Assembly (NCBI GenBank): GCA_004570425.1
Contig: SPQJ01000002.1
Span: 153,466 to 217,465, forward strand
Length of the DNA stretch: 64,000 bases
Reading direction: 5' to 3'
Source of the DNA: Bacillus sp. AZ43
Lineage (GTDB): Bacteria > Actinomycetota > Actinomycetes > Mycobacteriales > Geodermatophilaceae
Both the position numbers and the translations under genes were made by a program. The notes under the pieces are model-generated. The model made no database searches and had not been told where the DNA came from. It saw only the letters and a program-made list of their open reading frames with translations. Shown here piece by piece: positions 16,618 through 26,261 of the stretch. Each line of letters begins with the position of its first letter. Position 1 is the first letter of the stretch.

Positions 16618-18860
16618 CGGGCCGAGGTCCCCACCGGCTCGCGCGGGGTCGGCTCCGGCGCCGCCTGCAGCCGCGCGCCCTCGACGTCCAGGTCGGGGAG
16701 GAGCCGGTCCAGCCAGCGGGGCAGCCACCAGGCCGAGCGGCCCATGAGCGCCAGGACGGCGGGCACGAGCGTCATCCGGACGACGAACGCGTCGATCAGG
16801 ATCCCGACCGCCAGGCCGAACGCGATGGCCTTGATGATCACGTCCTCGATCGTCACGAAGCTGGCGAAGACGGAGAACATGATCAGCGCCGCGGCCACGA
16901 CGACGCGGGCGGCGTGCCGGGCGCCGGTGACGACGGCCTCCCGCGGCGCGGCGCCGTGCACGTACTCCTCGCGCATCCGGGAGACGAGGAAGACCTCGTA
17001 GTCCATGGCCAGGCCGAACAGGATGGCCATGAGCATGATCGGCAGGAAGCTGATCACCGGGCCGGTGGTGGCCACGCCGAACACGTCGGCCAGCCAGCCC
17101 CACTGGAAGACCGCGACGACGGCGCCGAACGACGCGGCCACCGACAGCAGGAAGCCCACGGCCGCCTTCACCGGCACCAGGATCGAGCGGAACACCAGCA
17201 GCAGCAGGACCAGCGCCAGCCCGACGACGACGAGCGCGAAGGGCAGCAGGGCGTCGCCGAGCCGGTCGGACACGTCGATCGCGACGGCGGTCTGGCCGCT
17301 GACCGCGAGCTCGGCCCCGGTCTGCGCCTCGAGCTCGGGCGCGAGGTCGCGGATGTCGCCCACGAGGGCGCTGGTGGCCTCCTCCTGTGGTCCGCTGTCG
17401 GGGATCACGCTGACGATCGCGGTGCCGCCGTCGGGCAGCAGGGTGGGCTGGGCGACGGCGACGTCGTCGAGGCCGCCCTGGAACTCGCCCGGCGTGCCGG
17501 TGGGCGTGCCGCCGATCGCCGCGGCGATGGTCCCGACCGACCGCTCGGCGGTGGCCGGGTCCAGCCCCTGGACCAGGACCACGAGCGGGCCGTTGAGGCC
17601 GGGCCCGAAGTGCTCGCTGATGAGGTCGTAGGTCTCCCGCTCCGGGCTGCCCTCGGCGGCCGTCGAGTTGTCGGGCAGCGCGAGCTGGAGCTGCGGCGCC
17701 GGGATCGCCAGGACCACCAGGCCGGCCAGGACGGCCAGGACGGTGAGCAGCGGGCGCCGGGTGATCAGCCGGGTCCAGCGGGCGCCCATGGAGCCCCCTG
17801 CCCCGGTGGTCTCCGCGGCGTCGGCCGCCTCGCGGCGGGCGGCGCGGGAGCCGGGCCGGGGGGCGAGGCGCGCGCCGGCGAAGCCGAGCAGCGCGGGGAG
17901 CAGGGTGAGCGCGACGAGCACCGCGACCAGGACGGTGCCGGCCGCGCCGACACCCATGACGGTCAGGAACGGGATGCCGACGACGGCCAGCCCGGAGAGG
18001 GCGATGATCACGGTGAGGCCGGCGAACACCACCGCCGAGCCGGCCGTGCCGACCGCCCGAGCCGTCGACTCCTCGGGGTCCATCCCGGCGGCGAGCTGCG
18101 TGCGGTGCCGGGACAGGATGAACAGCGCGTAGTCGATGCCGACGGCCAGGCCGATCATCAGGGCGAGGGTGGGGGCGGTCGAGGACAGCGTGACGAGGTT
18201 GGAGGTCAGCAGCAGCCCGCCGAGGCCGACGCCGATCCCGACCAGCGCGGTCAGCAGGTTCATGCCCGCGGCGAGCAGCGAGCCGAAGGTCATGACGAGG
18301 ACCAGCACGGCCACGGCGACGCCGACGAACTCCAGGGGGCCGATGTGGACCCCCGTCGTCCCGAAGGCGTCTCCGCCGACGGAGACCTCCAGGCCGGCCT
18401 CCTCGGCCGCCGTGGTGGTGTCCTGCAGGGCGTCGAGAGTGCCCGGGTCGAGCTCCTCGCGCGGCACGTCGAACGAGACCGTCGCCAGGGCCGCGCCGCC
18501 GTCGGGGGCGATGGCCTGGCTCTGGAACGGGCTGGCCACGCTCTGCACCTGCGGGGTCTCCGCCGCGGTGGCGACGACCTGCTCGATGGCCGCGGCGAAG
18601 GCGGGGTCGGCGACGGTGGCGCCGTCAGGGGCGACGAAGACGATCTGCGCGCCCGCGCCGCCGGTGCCCGGGGCGACCTGCTCGAGCTGGTCCAGGGCGT
18701 CCTGGGATTCCGAGCCCGGGATCGTGAACTCGTCGTCGAAGGAGTTGCCGAGGGTGACGATCAGGGCGACCACCGCGCCGAGGATCGCCAGCCAGGCGGT
18801 CGCGACCACCCCGCGACGGCGGTAGGAGGCGCGGCCCAGCCGGGCGAGGAGTGCAGCCAT
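16614..18860 (-). CDS. MMPL/RND family transporter
   Basis: A 748-residue membrane protein with the RND layout: one N-terminal helix (about 17-37), an outer loop to about 185, a block of five or six helices, a second outer loop, and another block ending near 715. The MMPL motifs GLAVGIDYALFILSRHR and AMDYEVFLVSRMREEY are present, one in each half. It probably exports a lipid or hydrophobic compound using the proton gradient. Lipid-exporting MmpL proteins of mycobacteria are the closest characterised class. The tetR gene ends 17 bases upstream on the same strand, so both are likely one operon controlled by the palindromes at 19534-19573. Confidence 0.92.
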   Translation of the reverse strand: MAALLARLGRASYRRRGVVATAWLAILGAVVALIVTLGNSFDDEFTIPGSESQDALDQLEQVAPGTGGAGAQIVFVAPDGATVADPAFAAAIEQVVATAAETPQVQSVASPFQSQAIAPDGGAALATVSFDVPREELDPGTLDALQDTTTAAEEAGLEVSVGGDAFGTTGVHIGPLEFVGVAVAVLVLVMTFGSLLAAGMNLLTALVGIGVGLGGLLLTSNLVTLSSTAPTLALMIGLAVGIDYALFILSRHRTQLAAGMDPEESTARAVGTAGSAVVFAGLTVIIALSGLAVVGIPFLTVMGVGAAGTVLVAVLVALTLLPALLGFAGARLAPRPGSRAARREAADAAETTGAGGSMGARWTRLITRRPLLTVLAVLAGLVVLAIPAPQLQLALPDNSTAAEGSPERETYDLISEHFGPGLNGPLVVLVQGLDPATAERSVGTIAAAIGGTPTGTPGEFQGGLDDVAVAQPTLLPDGGTAIVSVIPDSGPQEEATSALVGDIRDLAPELEAQTGAELAVSGQTAVAIDVSDRLGDALLPFALVVVGLALVLLLLVFRSILVPVKAAVGFLLSVAASFGAVVAVFQWGWLADVFGVATTGPVISFLPIMLMAILFGLAMDYEVFLVSRMREEYVHGAAPREAVVTGARHAARVVVAAALIMFSVFASFVTIEDVIIKAIAFGLAVGILIDAFVVRMTLVPAVLALMGRSAWWLPRWLDRLLPDLDVEGARLQAAPEPTPREPVGTSAR

Positions 18861-18877
18861 GGGAAGAGGTCTCCGGA

Positions 18878-19546
18878 TCAGTCGGTCGGTGCGGGGGTGG
18901 TGACGGCGGCGCGGAGCAGGAGCAGCAGGGCCGTCCGCTCGAGTTCGGCGGGATCGGCCGCGTAGGTCGCCCCGGCGCCCGGCAGGGCGGCGAGGACGGC
19001 GCCGTCGTGGAGGGCGGCGACGATGGCGGCGAGCTCGCCGACCGGCAGGGAGAGGCGGACGCCCGACCGGGCCGCCGCGTCCTCGATCAGCTCGGTGAGC
19101 CGGGTGCGCAGCCCGGCGGCGTGCTCCTGGAGCGCCGCGGCGGCCTCGGGGTGCCGGGCGGCGTGCAGCCGGTACTCGGTGAGCACGAGGACCCAGGTGC
19201 GGTCGGCCCGGAAGGCCGACAGGCAGCGCTCCACGGCGAAGGCGACCGGGTCGCTCTCCTGCTCGATGCCGCTCAGCTGCTCCTCGGCGCGGGCCAGCTC
19301 GCGGCTCGTCTCGCGCGCGAAGAGCGCGGCGAACAACTCGTCCTTGGTGCGGAAGCTGGAGTAGAAGGCGCCGCGGGTGAAGCCGCCGCGCCGGCAGATG
19401 TCCTCGACGCTGGCGGCGGCGAAGCCGATCTCGGCGAAGGTCTGCAGGGCGGCGTCGAGCAGCCGCTCGACGGTCTCCGCGCGGCGCCGCTTGGGCCGCG
19501 CGGCCAGCTCCTCCACGGTCACGATGCAGAACCGTATCGGATGCAT
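18878..19546 (-). CDS. TetR family transcriptional regulator of the MMPL operon
   Basis: A 222-residue regulator. The helix-turn-helix is at about residues 25-70 (LLDAALQTFAEIGFAAASVEDI then GFTRGAFYSSFRTKDEL, the TetR recognition helix and following segment). The rest is a variable ligand-binding domain. The ATG at 19546 falls inside the operator-like palindromes, so either the transcript is leaderless or the start is the GTG at 19522; both keep the HTH. It lies 17 bases before the MMPL gene and should repress itself and the exporter until a substrate of the pump binds. The ligand is unknown. Confidence 0.9.
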   Translation of the reverse strand: MHPIRFCIVTVEELAARPKRRRAETVERLLDAALQTFAEIGFAAASVEDICRRGGFTRGAFYSSFRTKDELFAALFARETSRELARAEEQLSGIEQESDPVAFAVERCLSAFRADRTWVLVLTEYRLHAARHPEAAAALQEHAAGLRTRLTELIEDAAARSGVRLSLPVGELAAIVAALHDGAVLAALPGAGATYAADPAELERTALLLLLRAAVTTPAPTD

Positions 19547-19573
19547 CCGTGTATCCGATACAGGGATGCATCG
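19534..19573 (-). promoter_or_regulatory. Composite palindromic operator for the tetR-MMPL unit
   Basis: GTATCGGAT at 19534-19542 and ATCCGATAC at 19553-19561 are perfect inverted repeats. Inside lie CGGATGCATCCG (19538-19549, perfect) and TGTATCCGATACA (19550-19562, perfect about its central base). A further GATGCATC is at 19566-19573. The cluster fills the gap before tetR, the usual position of an autoregulatory TetR operator. Confidence 0.75.
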
Positions 19574-19588
19574 GATGTGGCGCAGCTC

Positions 19589-20668
19589 TCAGCCGGCGCG
19601 GCCCCATGCCCGCGCCACCGCCGTGAAGGCGGCCGCGGCCTGGTCGAGCTCGGCGAGCTCCACGTACTCGTCCCGGGCGTGCATGACGGCGGGCGTGCCC
19701 GGGCCCCACACCACGACGGGTGCCCCGCGCACGACCGGGGCCAACACCGATGCGTCGGTGAAGTAGGTCGCGGGCGTGTCGCGCACGGGCGCGGGCAGGG
19801 TCCCCACCCACGGGTCGTCGGCCGGGGTGCCGACCGGCGGGAGGTCGACGCGCACCTCCACCTCGGCCACCTCGGGCTGCCCCCGCCACCAGTCGAGCAG
19901 CGCGGCGCCGCCGCCCACCGTGCGCTGGTCGACGAGCACCTCCGCCCGGTCCGGCACCACGTTGGGCACCGTGCCGCCGCTGATCACGCCCGGGTTCCAG
20001 GTCTCGGTCCCGAGGAACGGGTCGCTGCGCAGCGGCAGGCCCTCGCCGGCGCGGGACAGGACGGCCACCAGGTCGAGGACGGCGTTGTGCCCGCGCTCGG
20101 GGGTGCTGCCGTGCGCCGCCCGCCCGGCGGTGCGGACGGCGAGCCAGAGGGCGCCCTTGTGCCCGAGGACCACCTGGTTGCCGGTGGCCTCCGGCACGAC
20201 GACCGCCCCGATCCGCTGCTCGGCCACCGCGGCGGCCGCGGCCAGCGCGCCCTTCGACCCGATCTCCTCGTCGCTGGTGAGCAGCAGCGCGACCGGCGTC
20301 CCCGGATCGGCGGCGGCCAGCGCCTCGACCGCGGCCACCAGGCCGGCCTTCATGTCGCTCGCGCCGCGCCCCCAGAGCCGTCCGCCGTCCACGTCGGCGC
20401 CGAACGGGTCGTGCGTCCAGTCCCTGGCGTCCGCGACCGGGACGGTGTCCACGTGGCAGGCCAGCAGCAGCTGCGGGCGCGCGGGGTCGGTGGGCGTGCG
20501 CAGCAGCGTCCACGGCCGGTCGGCGTCCTCGCCCCGGACGGCCTCGAGATGCGGGGCTCGCTCCCGCAGCACCTCGGCGACCATGCCCATCAGCTGCCGC
20601 TGCGGGGCCGGGTTCCCCGAGACGGTGGGCCACCGCACCAGCTCCTGCAGCAGCTCGAGGGTCTCCAC
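19589..20668 (-). CDS. M20 family metallopeptidase (ArgE/DapE/CPG2-like)
   Basis: A 359-residue zinc amidohydrolase or peptidase. The GTG start at 20668 follows the pgm stop after a single base, so it is translationally coupled to pgm. Metal ligands and catalytic residues appear in order: HVDTVP, GRGASDMKAG, TSDEEIGSKG (Glu-Glu), VVPEATGN and the late MHARDEYVE. The middle region with HGSTPERGHNAV is the dimerisation domain. The substrate (N-acetylornithine, succinyl-diaminopimelate or a glutamyl peptide) cannot be read from sequence. No arginine or lysine genes are adjacent, so a general aminoacyl or peptide hydrolase is most likely. Confidence 0.88.
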   Translation of the reverse strand: METLELLQELVRWPTVSGNPAPQRQLMGMVAEVLRERAPHLEAVRGEDADRPWTLLRTPTDPARPQLLLACHVDTVPVADARDWTHDPFGADVDGGRLWGRGASDMKAGLVAAVEALAAADPGTPVALLLTSDEEIGSKGALAAAAAVAEQRIGAVVVPEATGNQVVLGHKGALWLAVRTAGRAAHGSTPERGHNAVLDLVAVLSRAGEGLPLRSDPFLGTETWNPGVISGGTVPNVVPDRAEVLVDQRTVGGGAALLDWWRGQPEVAEVEVRVDLPPVGTPADDPWVGTLPAPVRDTPATYFTDASVLAPVVRGAPVVVWGPGTPAVMHARDEYVELAELDQAAAAFTAVARAWGRAG

Positions 20669-20669
20669 G

Positions 20670-22304
20670 TCAGCCGCCCAGCGCCTGGCCGACCACGGCC
20701 CGGGCCTCGTCCTGGACCTGGGCGAGGTGCTCGGGGCCGCGGAAGGACTCGGCGTAGATCTTGTAGACGTCCTCCGTGCCGGACGGGCGCGCCGCGAACC
20801 AGGCGTTCTCCGTGGTCACCTTCAGCCCGCCGATCGGGGCGTCGTTGCCGGGTGCGCGGGTGAGCTTCGCGGTGATCGGCTCGCCGGCGAGCTCCGTGGC
20901 GGTCACGTCGTCCGGGGAGAGCCGGCTCAGCGCCGCCTTCTGCTGCCGGTCCGCGGGGGCGTCGATCCGGGCGTAGGCGGAGACGCCGAAGTGGTCGGTC
21001 AGCTGCTTGTGCAGCCTGGACGGCGAGCGGCCGGTGACCGCCTGGACCTCCGCCGCCAGCAGCGCGAGCAGGATGCCGTCCTTGTCCGTGGTCCAGACGC
21101 CCCCGTCGCGGCGGAGGAACGAGGCCCCCGCCGACTCCTCACCGCCGAAGCCCACCGAGCCGTCGAGCAGGCCGGGCACGAACCACTTGAAGCCGACCGG
21201 CACCTCGACCAGCCGCCGGCCGAGGTCGGCGACGACCCGGTCGATCAGCGAGCTCGAGACGAGCGTCTTGCCCACCGCGGTCGCCGGGGACCACCCGGGC
21301 CGGTGGCTGAGCAGGTAGGCGATCGCGACGGCCAGAAAGTGGTTGGGGTTCATCAGGCCGCCGTCGGGGGTGACGATGCCGTGCCGGTCGGCGTCGGCGT
21401 CGTTGCCGGTGGCGATCTGGAACTCGTCCTTGCGGTGGACCAGGGAGGCCATGGCCGACGGCGACGAGCAGTCCATCCGGATCTTGCCGTCCCAGTCCAG
21501 GGTCATGAACCGCCAGGTGGGGTCGACCAGCGGGTTGACCACGGTGAGGTCGAGGCGGTGCCGCTCGGCGATCGCCGCCCAGTAGTCGACGCTGGCGCCG
21601 CCGAGCGGGTCGGCGCCGATGCGCACGCCGGCGTCGCGGATCGCGGCCAGGTCGACCACGTCGGGCAGGTCGTCGACGTACGCGCCGAGGAAGTCGTAGC
21701 GCTGCGCCGCGGCGCGCGCCTGCTCCAGGGGCACCCGGCGCACCCCGGTCAGGCCGGCCCGCAGCAGGTCGTTCGCCCGGCCGGCGATCCAGCCCGTGGC
21801 GTCGGTGTCGGCCGGGCCGCCGTGCGGCGGGTTGTACTTGAACCCGCCGTCGCGCGGCGGGTTGTGCGACGGGGTGACGACGATGCCGTCGGCCAGGCCG
21901 GTGGTCCTCCCGCGATTGGCGGTGAGGATCGCGTGGCTCACGGCGGGCGTGGGCGTGTACCGCTCCCCGGCGTCGACCAGGACCGTCACGTCGTTGGCCG
22001 CGAGGACCTCCAGCGCCGTCGCCCAGGCCGGCTCGGACAGCCCGTGGGTGTCGCGGCCGAGGAACAGCGGCCCGTCGATGCCCTGCCCCGCCCGGTACTC
22101 GCAGATGGCCTGCGTGGTGGCCAGGATGTGCGGCTCGTTGAAGGCGGCGTCGAAGCTGGAGCCGCGGTGGCCCGAGGTGCCGAAGACGACCTGCTGCGCC
22201 GGCTCGGCCGGATCGGGCTCGACCGTGTAGTAGGCCGTGACCAGCGCCGCCACGTCCACGAGGTCGCTGGGCTCGGCGGGCCGTCCGGCGCGCGGGTCGC
22301 TCAT
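20670..22304 (-). CDS. pgm: Phosphoglucomutase (alpha-D-glucose phosphate-specific)
   Basis: A 544-residue enzyme interconverting glucose-1-phosphate and glucose-6-phosphate. Visible: [11 protein letters not shown] with the phosphoserine Ser146, metal loop [10 protein letters not shown] (Asp302, 304, 306), the sugar-binding GFGGEESAG, and the phosphate-binding [12 protein letters not shown] near the C-terminus. Length and motifs match the E. coli Pgm type rather than phosphomannomutase or GlmM. It feeds UDP-glucose, trehalose and glycogen formation. The start ATG at 22304 is supported by MSDPRAG and family length. The next gene is a coupled M20 peptidase, an association without an obvious pathway link. 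Confidence 0.95.
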   Translation of the reverse strand: MSDPRAGRPAEPSDLVDVAALVTAYYTVEPDPAEPAQQVVFGTSGHRGSSFDAAFNEPHILATTQAICEYRAGQGIDGPLFLGRDTHGLSEPAWATALEVLAANDVTVLVDAGERYTPTPAVSHAILTANRGRTTGLADGIVVTPSHNPPRDGGFKYNPPHGGPADTDATGWIAGRANDLLRAGLTGVRRVPLEQARAAAQRYDFLGAYVDDLPDVVDLAAIRDAGVRIGADPLGGASVDYWAAIAERHRLDLTVVNPLVDPTWRFMTLDWDGKIRMDCSSPSAMASLVHRKDEFQIATGNDADADRHGIVTPDGGLMNPNHFLAVAIAYLLSHRPGWSPATAVGKTLVSSSLIDRVVADLGRRLVEVPVGFKWFVPGLLDGSVGFGGEESAGASFLRRDGGVWTTDKDGILLALLAAEVQAVTGRSPSRLHKQLTDHFGVSAYARIDAPADRQQKAALSRLSPDDVTATELAGEPITAKLTRAPGNDAPIGGLKVTTENAWFAARPSGTEDVYKIYAESFRGPEHLAQVQDEARAVVGQALGG

Positions 22305-22347
22305 GCGCTGATCTTGACCCGCCGGGCGGCGCCGCGCGCGCCCGGAC

Positions 22348-22764
22348 CTAGTAGGTGGTCGCCGCCGCCAGCCCGAACACCAGCACGAGCACGAGGAACC
22401 CGATCCCCACCCAGCCGAGCACGATGCCGGCGATCGCCATGCCGTTGCCGGCCTCGTTGCGCTCGCGGATCTGGTTGCGGGCGACGTAACCGAAGACCAG
22501 CGCGAGGACGCTGCCGATCCAGTAGATCCACAGGATGCCGAGCACCATCGAGGCGATGGCGAGGCCGTTGGTGCGCTGCGGCGGCTGGTACGGGTAGCCG
22601 TAGCCGTACGGCTGGCCGTAGGGACCGGGCTGCCCGTACGGCGCGGTCGGGTAGCCCTGGGCCGGCGGGTAGCCGCCGTACTGGTTCGGGTCCTGGCCCG
22701 CGGGGGGCTGCTGGCCCCACGGTTCGGGGGCGCCGCCGTGCTGCGGTCCGCCGTGCGACGTCAT
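22348..22764 (-). CDS. DUF4190 membrane protein with Pro/Gly/Tyr-rich head
   Basis: A 138-residue protein. Residues 1-65 are a disordered Pro-Gly-Gln-Tyr region with PYGQP repeats. Two membrane helices follow (about 67-90 and 107-135), joined by [18 protein letters not shown], the region typical of DUF4190. GGAGG lies eight bases before the ATG. These proteins are common in actinobacteria beside signalling or cell-surface genes, but have no settled function. It sits between pgm and a YnfA-like gene without overlap and probably has its own promoter. Location is the cytoplasmic membrane with the head in the cytoplasm. Confidence 0.85.
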   Translation of the reverse strand: MTSHGGPQHGGAPEPWGQQPPAGQDPNQYGGYPPAQGYPTAPYGQPGPYGQPYGYGYPYQPPQRTNGLAIASMVLGILWIYWIGSVLALVFGYVARNQIRERNEAGNGMAIAGIVLGWVGIGFLVLVLVFGLAAATTY

Positions 22765-22857
22765 GTCCTCGTCCTCCGCGTTGCCGACAGGCCGTCCGCC
22801 GGTCCGGCGGAACTGTACGAGCCGGTTCCGTCGGCCGGGGACCGACCCGCCGACGCG

Positions 22858-23193
22858 TCAGGCGTCCCGCGGCGCGTACATGATCAGCGCGACGCCGGCC
22901 AGGCAGACCAGGGCGCCGGCCACGTCCCAGCGGTCGGGGCGGAAGCCGTCGACGACCATCCCCCACGCCAGCGAGCCGGCGACGAAGACGCCGCCGTAGG
23001 CGGCGAGGATCCGGCCGAAGTTCGCGTCGGGCTGCAGGGTCGCGACTAGGCCGTAGAGCCCGAGCGCGATCACGCCGGCGCCGATCCACAGCCAGCCGCG
23101 GTGCTCGCGGACGCCCTGCCAGACCAGCCAGGCGCCGCCGATCTCGGCGAGCGCGGCCAGGGCGAACAGCACCAGCGAGCGGGTGACCGTCAC
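22858..23193 (-). CDS. YnfA/UPF0060 family membrane protein
   Basis: A 111-residue protein with four membrane helices. The GTG start at 23193 overlaps the preceding hydrolase stop as [25 protein letters not shown] near the start and a [17 protein letters not shown] third helix match the UPF0060 (YnfA) family, small four-helix proteins related to small multidrug resistance pumps. A transport role is suggested by fold only and the substrate is unknown. Coupled translation with the upstream alpha/beta hydrolase suggests shared expression. Confidence 0.88.
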   Translation of the reverse strand: MTVTRSLVLFALAALAEIGGAWLVWQGVREHRGWLWIGAGVIALGLYGLVATLQPDANFGRILAAYGGVFVAGSLAWGMVVDGFRPDRWDVAGALVCLAGVALIMYAPRDA

Positions 23194-24038
23194 TCCACGC
23201 GCTCCAGGAACCGGCGGAGCGTCTCCAGGAAGACCTCGGGCTGCTCGGAGTGCACCCAGTGGCCGGCGTTCTTGATGCGGACCAGGCGGGTGGCGGGGAA
23301 CAGGGCGTCCATGTGCGGACGGTCCTCGTCGAGCACGTAGGTGGAGTTCGCGCCGGCGATCCAGAGGACCGGCCCGTCGAACGTCGCCCCGGGCGGCGGG
23401 TCCGGGAAGCCGCGCAGCTCGCCGAGGTCGCGCTCGAGCAGCTCGAGGTTGAGGCGCCAGCGCCAGCCGCCGTCGTCCCCGAGGCCCTCGCGGACCAGGC
23501 TCTGCAGCAGGAAGCTGCGCACCATCCGGCTGGGGACGGCCTCCGCCAGGGCGGCGTCGGCGTCCTGGCGGCTGGTGAGCGTGTCGAGGTCCATGGCCCG
23601 CATCGCGGCGATGAAGGCCGCGAACGGGGAGGCCTCCTCGTCCGGGTCGTCGGTGCGGCCGCCCTGCAGCGGGTACTCGACCGGGGCGATGTCGACGACG
23701 ACGAGCGCGCGCAGCAGCTCGGGCCGGCGCAGGGCCAGCTGCATCGCCACCTTGCCGCCCATCGAGTGGCCGACCAGCGTCACCGGCTCCCCGAAGCTCT
23801 CCAGCTCGGCGGCGAGCAGCTCGGCCATGTCGAGGTAGTCGACGCGGTCGGTCCACGGCGAGTGCCCGTGGTTGGGCAGGTCGACCAGGGTGACCCGGTG
23901 GCCGTCGGCGAGCCCCTTCGCGATCGTCGTCCAGTTCTTGCCCTGGCCGAACAGGCCGTGCACGAAGACGACGCGGGGCCCGGCGTCGCCGAGGGTGCGC
24001 GACGCGAGGCGTTCGTCCTCGCCCACGTCGCCGGTCAC
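23190..24038 (-). CDS. Alpha/beta hydrolase, YbfF-type esterase
   Basis: A 282-residue cytoplasmic esterase. The GTG at 24038 is taken as start because the upstream extension is Cys/Arg/Trp-rich and overlaps the divergent helicase start region. No good ribosome site is present, so the start is uncertain. Motifs: oxyanion loop [13 protein letters not shown], nucleophile elbow VGHSMGGK, Asp in [10 protein letters not shown], and catalytic His in [13 protein letters not shown]. This set fits the YbfF group of acyl-CoA or short-chain esterases. The natural substrate is unknown. It overlaps the YnfA-like gene by four bases. Confidence 0.87.
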   Translation of the reverse strand: MTGDVGEDERLASRTLGDAGPRVVFVHGLFGQGKNWTTIAKGLADGHRVTLVDLPNHGHSPWTDRVDYLDMAELLAAELESFGEPVTLVGHSMGGKVAMQLALRRPELLRALVVVDIAPVEYPLQGGRTDDPDEEASPFAAFIAAMRAMDLDTLTSRQDADAALAEAVPSRMVRSFLLQSLVREGLGDDGGWRWRLNLELLERDLGELRGFPDPPPGATFDGPVLWIAGANSTYVLDEDRPHMDALFPATRLVRIKNAGHWVHSEQPEVFLETLRRFLERVE

Positions 24039-24103
24039 CCGGCGATTCCACCACGTCCCGTCGGTGCCGCCGCCTACCGTGCCCGGGGACGAGGGGGAGA
24101 ACC

Positions 24104-25822
24104 ATGCCCGGACGACGGCGGCGCGGCACCACGACGACGAGCCGCAGCAGCACGACCAGGAAGCGCGGCACCACGCCTGCACGCTCGAGGAAGCCCGCGC
24201 CGGAGACGCCGGTCGCCGGCCCGGGGGAGCGGGTGTGGGTGCTGGCGGTGCCGTTCCGCGCGCCCGCGCCCGGCGCCGTGTGGCACCCGGGGCTGCAGGC
24301 GCACGTGTGGGTGGGCGCGGAGCTGCCGGCCGAGCTCGCGCCCTACGACCCGCCGCCGTACACCTTCGAGCGCTTCCTGGAGGACGAGCTCAACGACAAG
24401 CCGCGGCCGATCCCGCTGGCCCGGCCGATGACGCCGCGCGACCAGCAGTGCGACGGCGCCGACGCGGTGGCCGCGCACGCGGCGGCCGGCGGCCGGGTGT
24501 TCCTGCTCGGCGACGACCCCGGCGTCGGCAAGACCGGGACGGCGATCCTCGCGGTCAAGGCGATCGCCGAGCAGCGCGACGTCTCCACCGTCCTGGTGGT
24601 CGCCGACCGGCCCGCCGCGATCACCATCCCGCACTGGGCGCGGTCGATCGCCGGCTTCGGCGACGGCGGTCTGCGCTGGTGCATCACCACCTGGGACCGG
24701 CTGGCCAAGGTGGCGAAGCTGCGGTTCGACGTCGTCGTCGCCGACGAGGCGCACATGGTGCGGCACACGACGACGCAGCGGTGGAAGCACTGGAAGGCCG
24801 TCTCCGGCGCCGGCCGGGTGAAGGACGCGCCGTACGTGCTGGCCTGCACCGCCACCCCGGCACACACCCCGCTGGAGCTGCCGTACCTGGCGCCGGAGTT
24901 CGCCGCCGCGCACGGTGGGTCGGTCCGCGAGTGGGCCGACCTGCCCAAGCAGCTCGAGGCGCACGGGTTCCACGTGGAACGTGGCCGCTACGGCTGGCAG
25001 TGGACCGAGGACGCCGACGCCCGGCGGGCGGACCTGGCGCGGCTGCAGTCCTGGCTCACCGACGCCGACCCACCGGCCTCGCTGCACCGCCCGGCGCCCT
25101 GGGGCCCGGTGTCGGTGACCGGCGCGCCGGTCGCGCTGACGCCGGCCGAGCGCGCCTCGTACGAGGCGGAGTGGTCGGAGTTCCGGGCCGAGATGCGGCT
25201 CGCGCGCAAGGGCCGGCAGACCGCGCGCGGCCGGGCGGCGCTGCTGCGGTTCCGCCAGAAGGCGGGGCTGATCCGCGTGCAGGCCACCGTCGACTGGGTC
25301 AGGGCGCAGGTGGAGGCCGAGCGGCAGGTCGCGGTCTCGGTGGAGTTCGTCGAGACGGCGGCCGACCCGATCCGCGAGGCGCTGCTCGACGCCGGCGTCC
25401 CGGTCGCGAGCATCTACGGCCGCGACCGCTTCGACGTCGAGGCCGAGCGGCTGCGCTTCCAGCGCGGCGAGGCGCGGGTGTGCGTGTTCACCGTGACCGC
25501 GTCGATCTCGCTGCACGCCGGCGAGCTGCTGCCCGACGGCCGGAGCGCGTCGGAGACGCCGCGCGTCGGGTTGTTCCACCAGCCGCGGTTCTCCGGCATC
25601 CAGGCACGGCAGGTCACCGGCCGCACGCACCGCGACGGCAAGGCCTCGCCCTGGCGGATCGCCTTCGCCGAGGACACCGTCGAGGAGCAGATCGCCCGCG
25701 TCATGGTGGAGCGGCTGGCGATCAGCGGCTCGGCGGCCGGCGCGGACACGTCGTCGCTGCGGGAGATCGCCGAGCTGCTCGACGCCGACTGGCTGCCCTC
25801 CGCCGCCCTCAGCGACGGCTGA
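24104..25822 (+). CDS. SNF2-like superfamily 2 DNA helicase/translocase
   Basis: A 572-residue ATPase starting at the ATG at 24104 behind GGGGGAG. Residues 1-35 are a basic Arg/Thr/Ser tail. Motif [10 protein letters not shown] is at 136-144, motif II DEAH at 214-217, motif III TATP at 249-252, and motif [13 protein letters not shown] near 525. The last matches the QxxGRxHRxGQ element of SNF2 proteins. The frame between the RecA lobes is short and no HIRAN, SWIM or nuclease domain is seen. It resembles compact phage-type SNF2 helicases, but no other phage genes are here. A parS-like palindrome lies within the gene at 24967-24980. A MmcQ/YjbR gene follows 36 bases downstream. Confidence 0.85.
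   Translation: MPGRRRRGTTTTSRSSTTRKRGTTPARSRKPAPETPVAGPGERVWVLAVPFRAPAPGAVWHPGLQAHVWVGAELPAELAPYDPPPYTFERFLEDELNDKPRPIPLARPMTPRDQQCDGADAVAAHAAAGGRVFLLGDDPGVGKTGTAILAVKAIAEQRDVSTVLVVADRPAAITIPHWARSIAGFGDGGLRWCITTWDRLAKVAKLRFDVVVADEAHMVRHTTTQRWKHWKAVSGAGRVKDAPYVLACTATPAHTPLELPYLAPEFAAAHGGSVREWADLPKQLEAHGFHVERGRYGWQWTEDADARRADLARLQSWLTDADPPASLHRPAPWGPVSVTGAPVALTPAERASYEAEWSEFRAEMRLARKGRQTARGRAALLRFRQKAGLIRVQATVDWVRAQVEAERQVAVSVEFVETAADPIREALLDAGVPVASIYGRDRFDVEAERLRFQRGEARVCVFTVTASISLHAGELLPDGRSASETPRVGLFHQPRFSGIQARQVTGRTHRDGKASPWRIAFAEDTVEEQIARVMVERLAISGSAAGADTSSLREIAELLDADWLPSAALSDG
24967..24980. other. parS-like palindrome (copy 1)
   Basis: A perfect 14-bp palindrome, GTTCCACGTGGAAC, inside the helicase gene. 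It has the CACGTG core and GTT/AAC ends of the ParB site (canonical GTTTCACGTGAAAC). Two identical copies occur at 50910 and 61214. Confidence 0.7.
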
Positions 25823-25858
25823 GCGGTCGCACGGGCGGTCGAGAGGGAGAAGGACGGG

Positions 25859-26251
25859 ATGGACGGCGGACGAGTGCTCGCGATCGCGATGGAGAGTGCC
25901 TCGCAACTGCCGGCCGTGACGCACGAGCACCCGTTCGGGCCCGAGTGGGAGGTGTTCAAGGTCGTCGGCAAGATGTTCCTGCTCGCGACCGAGGTGCCCG
26001 GCGAGCCGGTCGTGACCCTGAAGTGCGAACCCGAGCACAGCCAGGCGCTGCAGCAGCGGTACGCGGAGATCGTCCCCGGCTACCACATGAACAAGCGGCA
26101 CTGGCTGACCATCCGTGCCGGCGAGGCGGTGACGCGGGAGCTCGTCGAGGAGCTGGTGCGCAACTCGTACGAGCTGGTGGTGGAGGGGCTGCCCCGGGCG
26201 CAGCGCCCAGCCGGGGCGCGGCTTTCCTCCCGCGAACCGGGAGACGCCTGA
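25859..26251 (+). CDS. MmcQ/YjbR family protein
   Basis: A 130-residue protein with the YjbR double-wing fold signature: HEHPFGPEWEVFKVVGKMF, then LKCEPEHSQAL and the conserved GYHMNKRHWLTI near 80-91. The last 25 residues are Arg/Pro-rich and outside the domain. Members are often described as DNA-binding proteins from structure (CyaY-like fold) rather than from proven function. It is 36 bases after the SNF2-like helicase on the same strand, so co-transcription is likely. That supports, but does not prove, a nucleic-acid role. The stop is 10 bases from the convergent cold-shock-domain gene. Confidence 0.85.
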   Translation: MDGGRVLAIAMESASQLPAVTHEHPFGPEWEVFKVVGKMFLLATEVPGEPVVTLKCEPEHSQALQQRYAEIVPGYHMNKRHWLTIRAGEAVTRELVEELVRNSYELVVEGLPRAQRPAGARLSSREPGDA

Positions 26252-26261
26252 CCGGCGCCGG

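Noticed and set aside
14907..18965. A plus-strand open frame of over 1300 codons
   Set aside because: It covers the antisense of HMG-CoA lyase and MMPL and the GGDEF gene in another frame. Composition is Arg/Gln/His/Asp-rich without domains, as expected of high-GC shadow frames.
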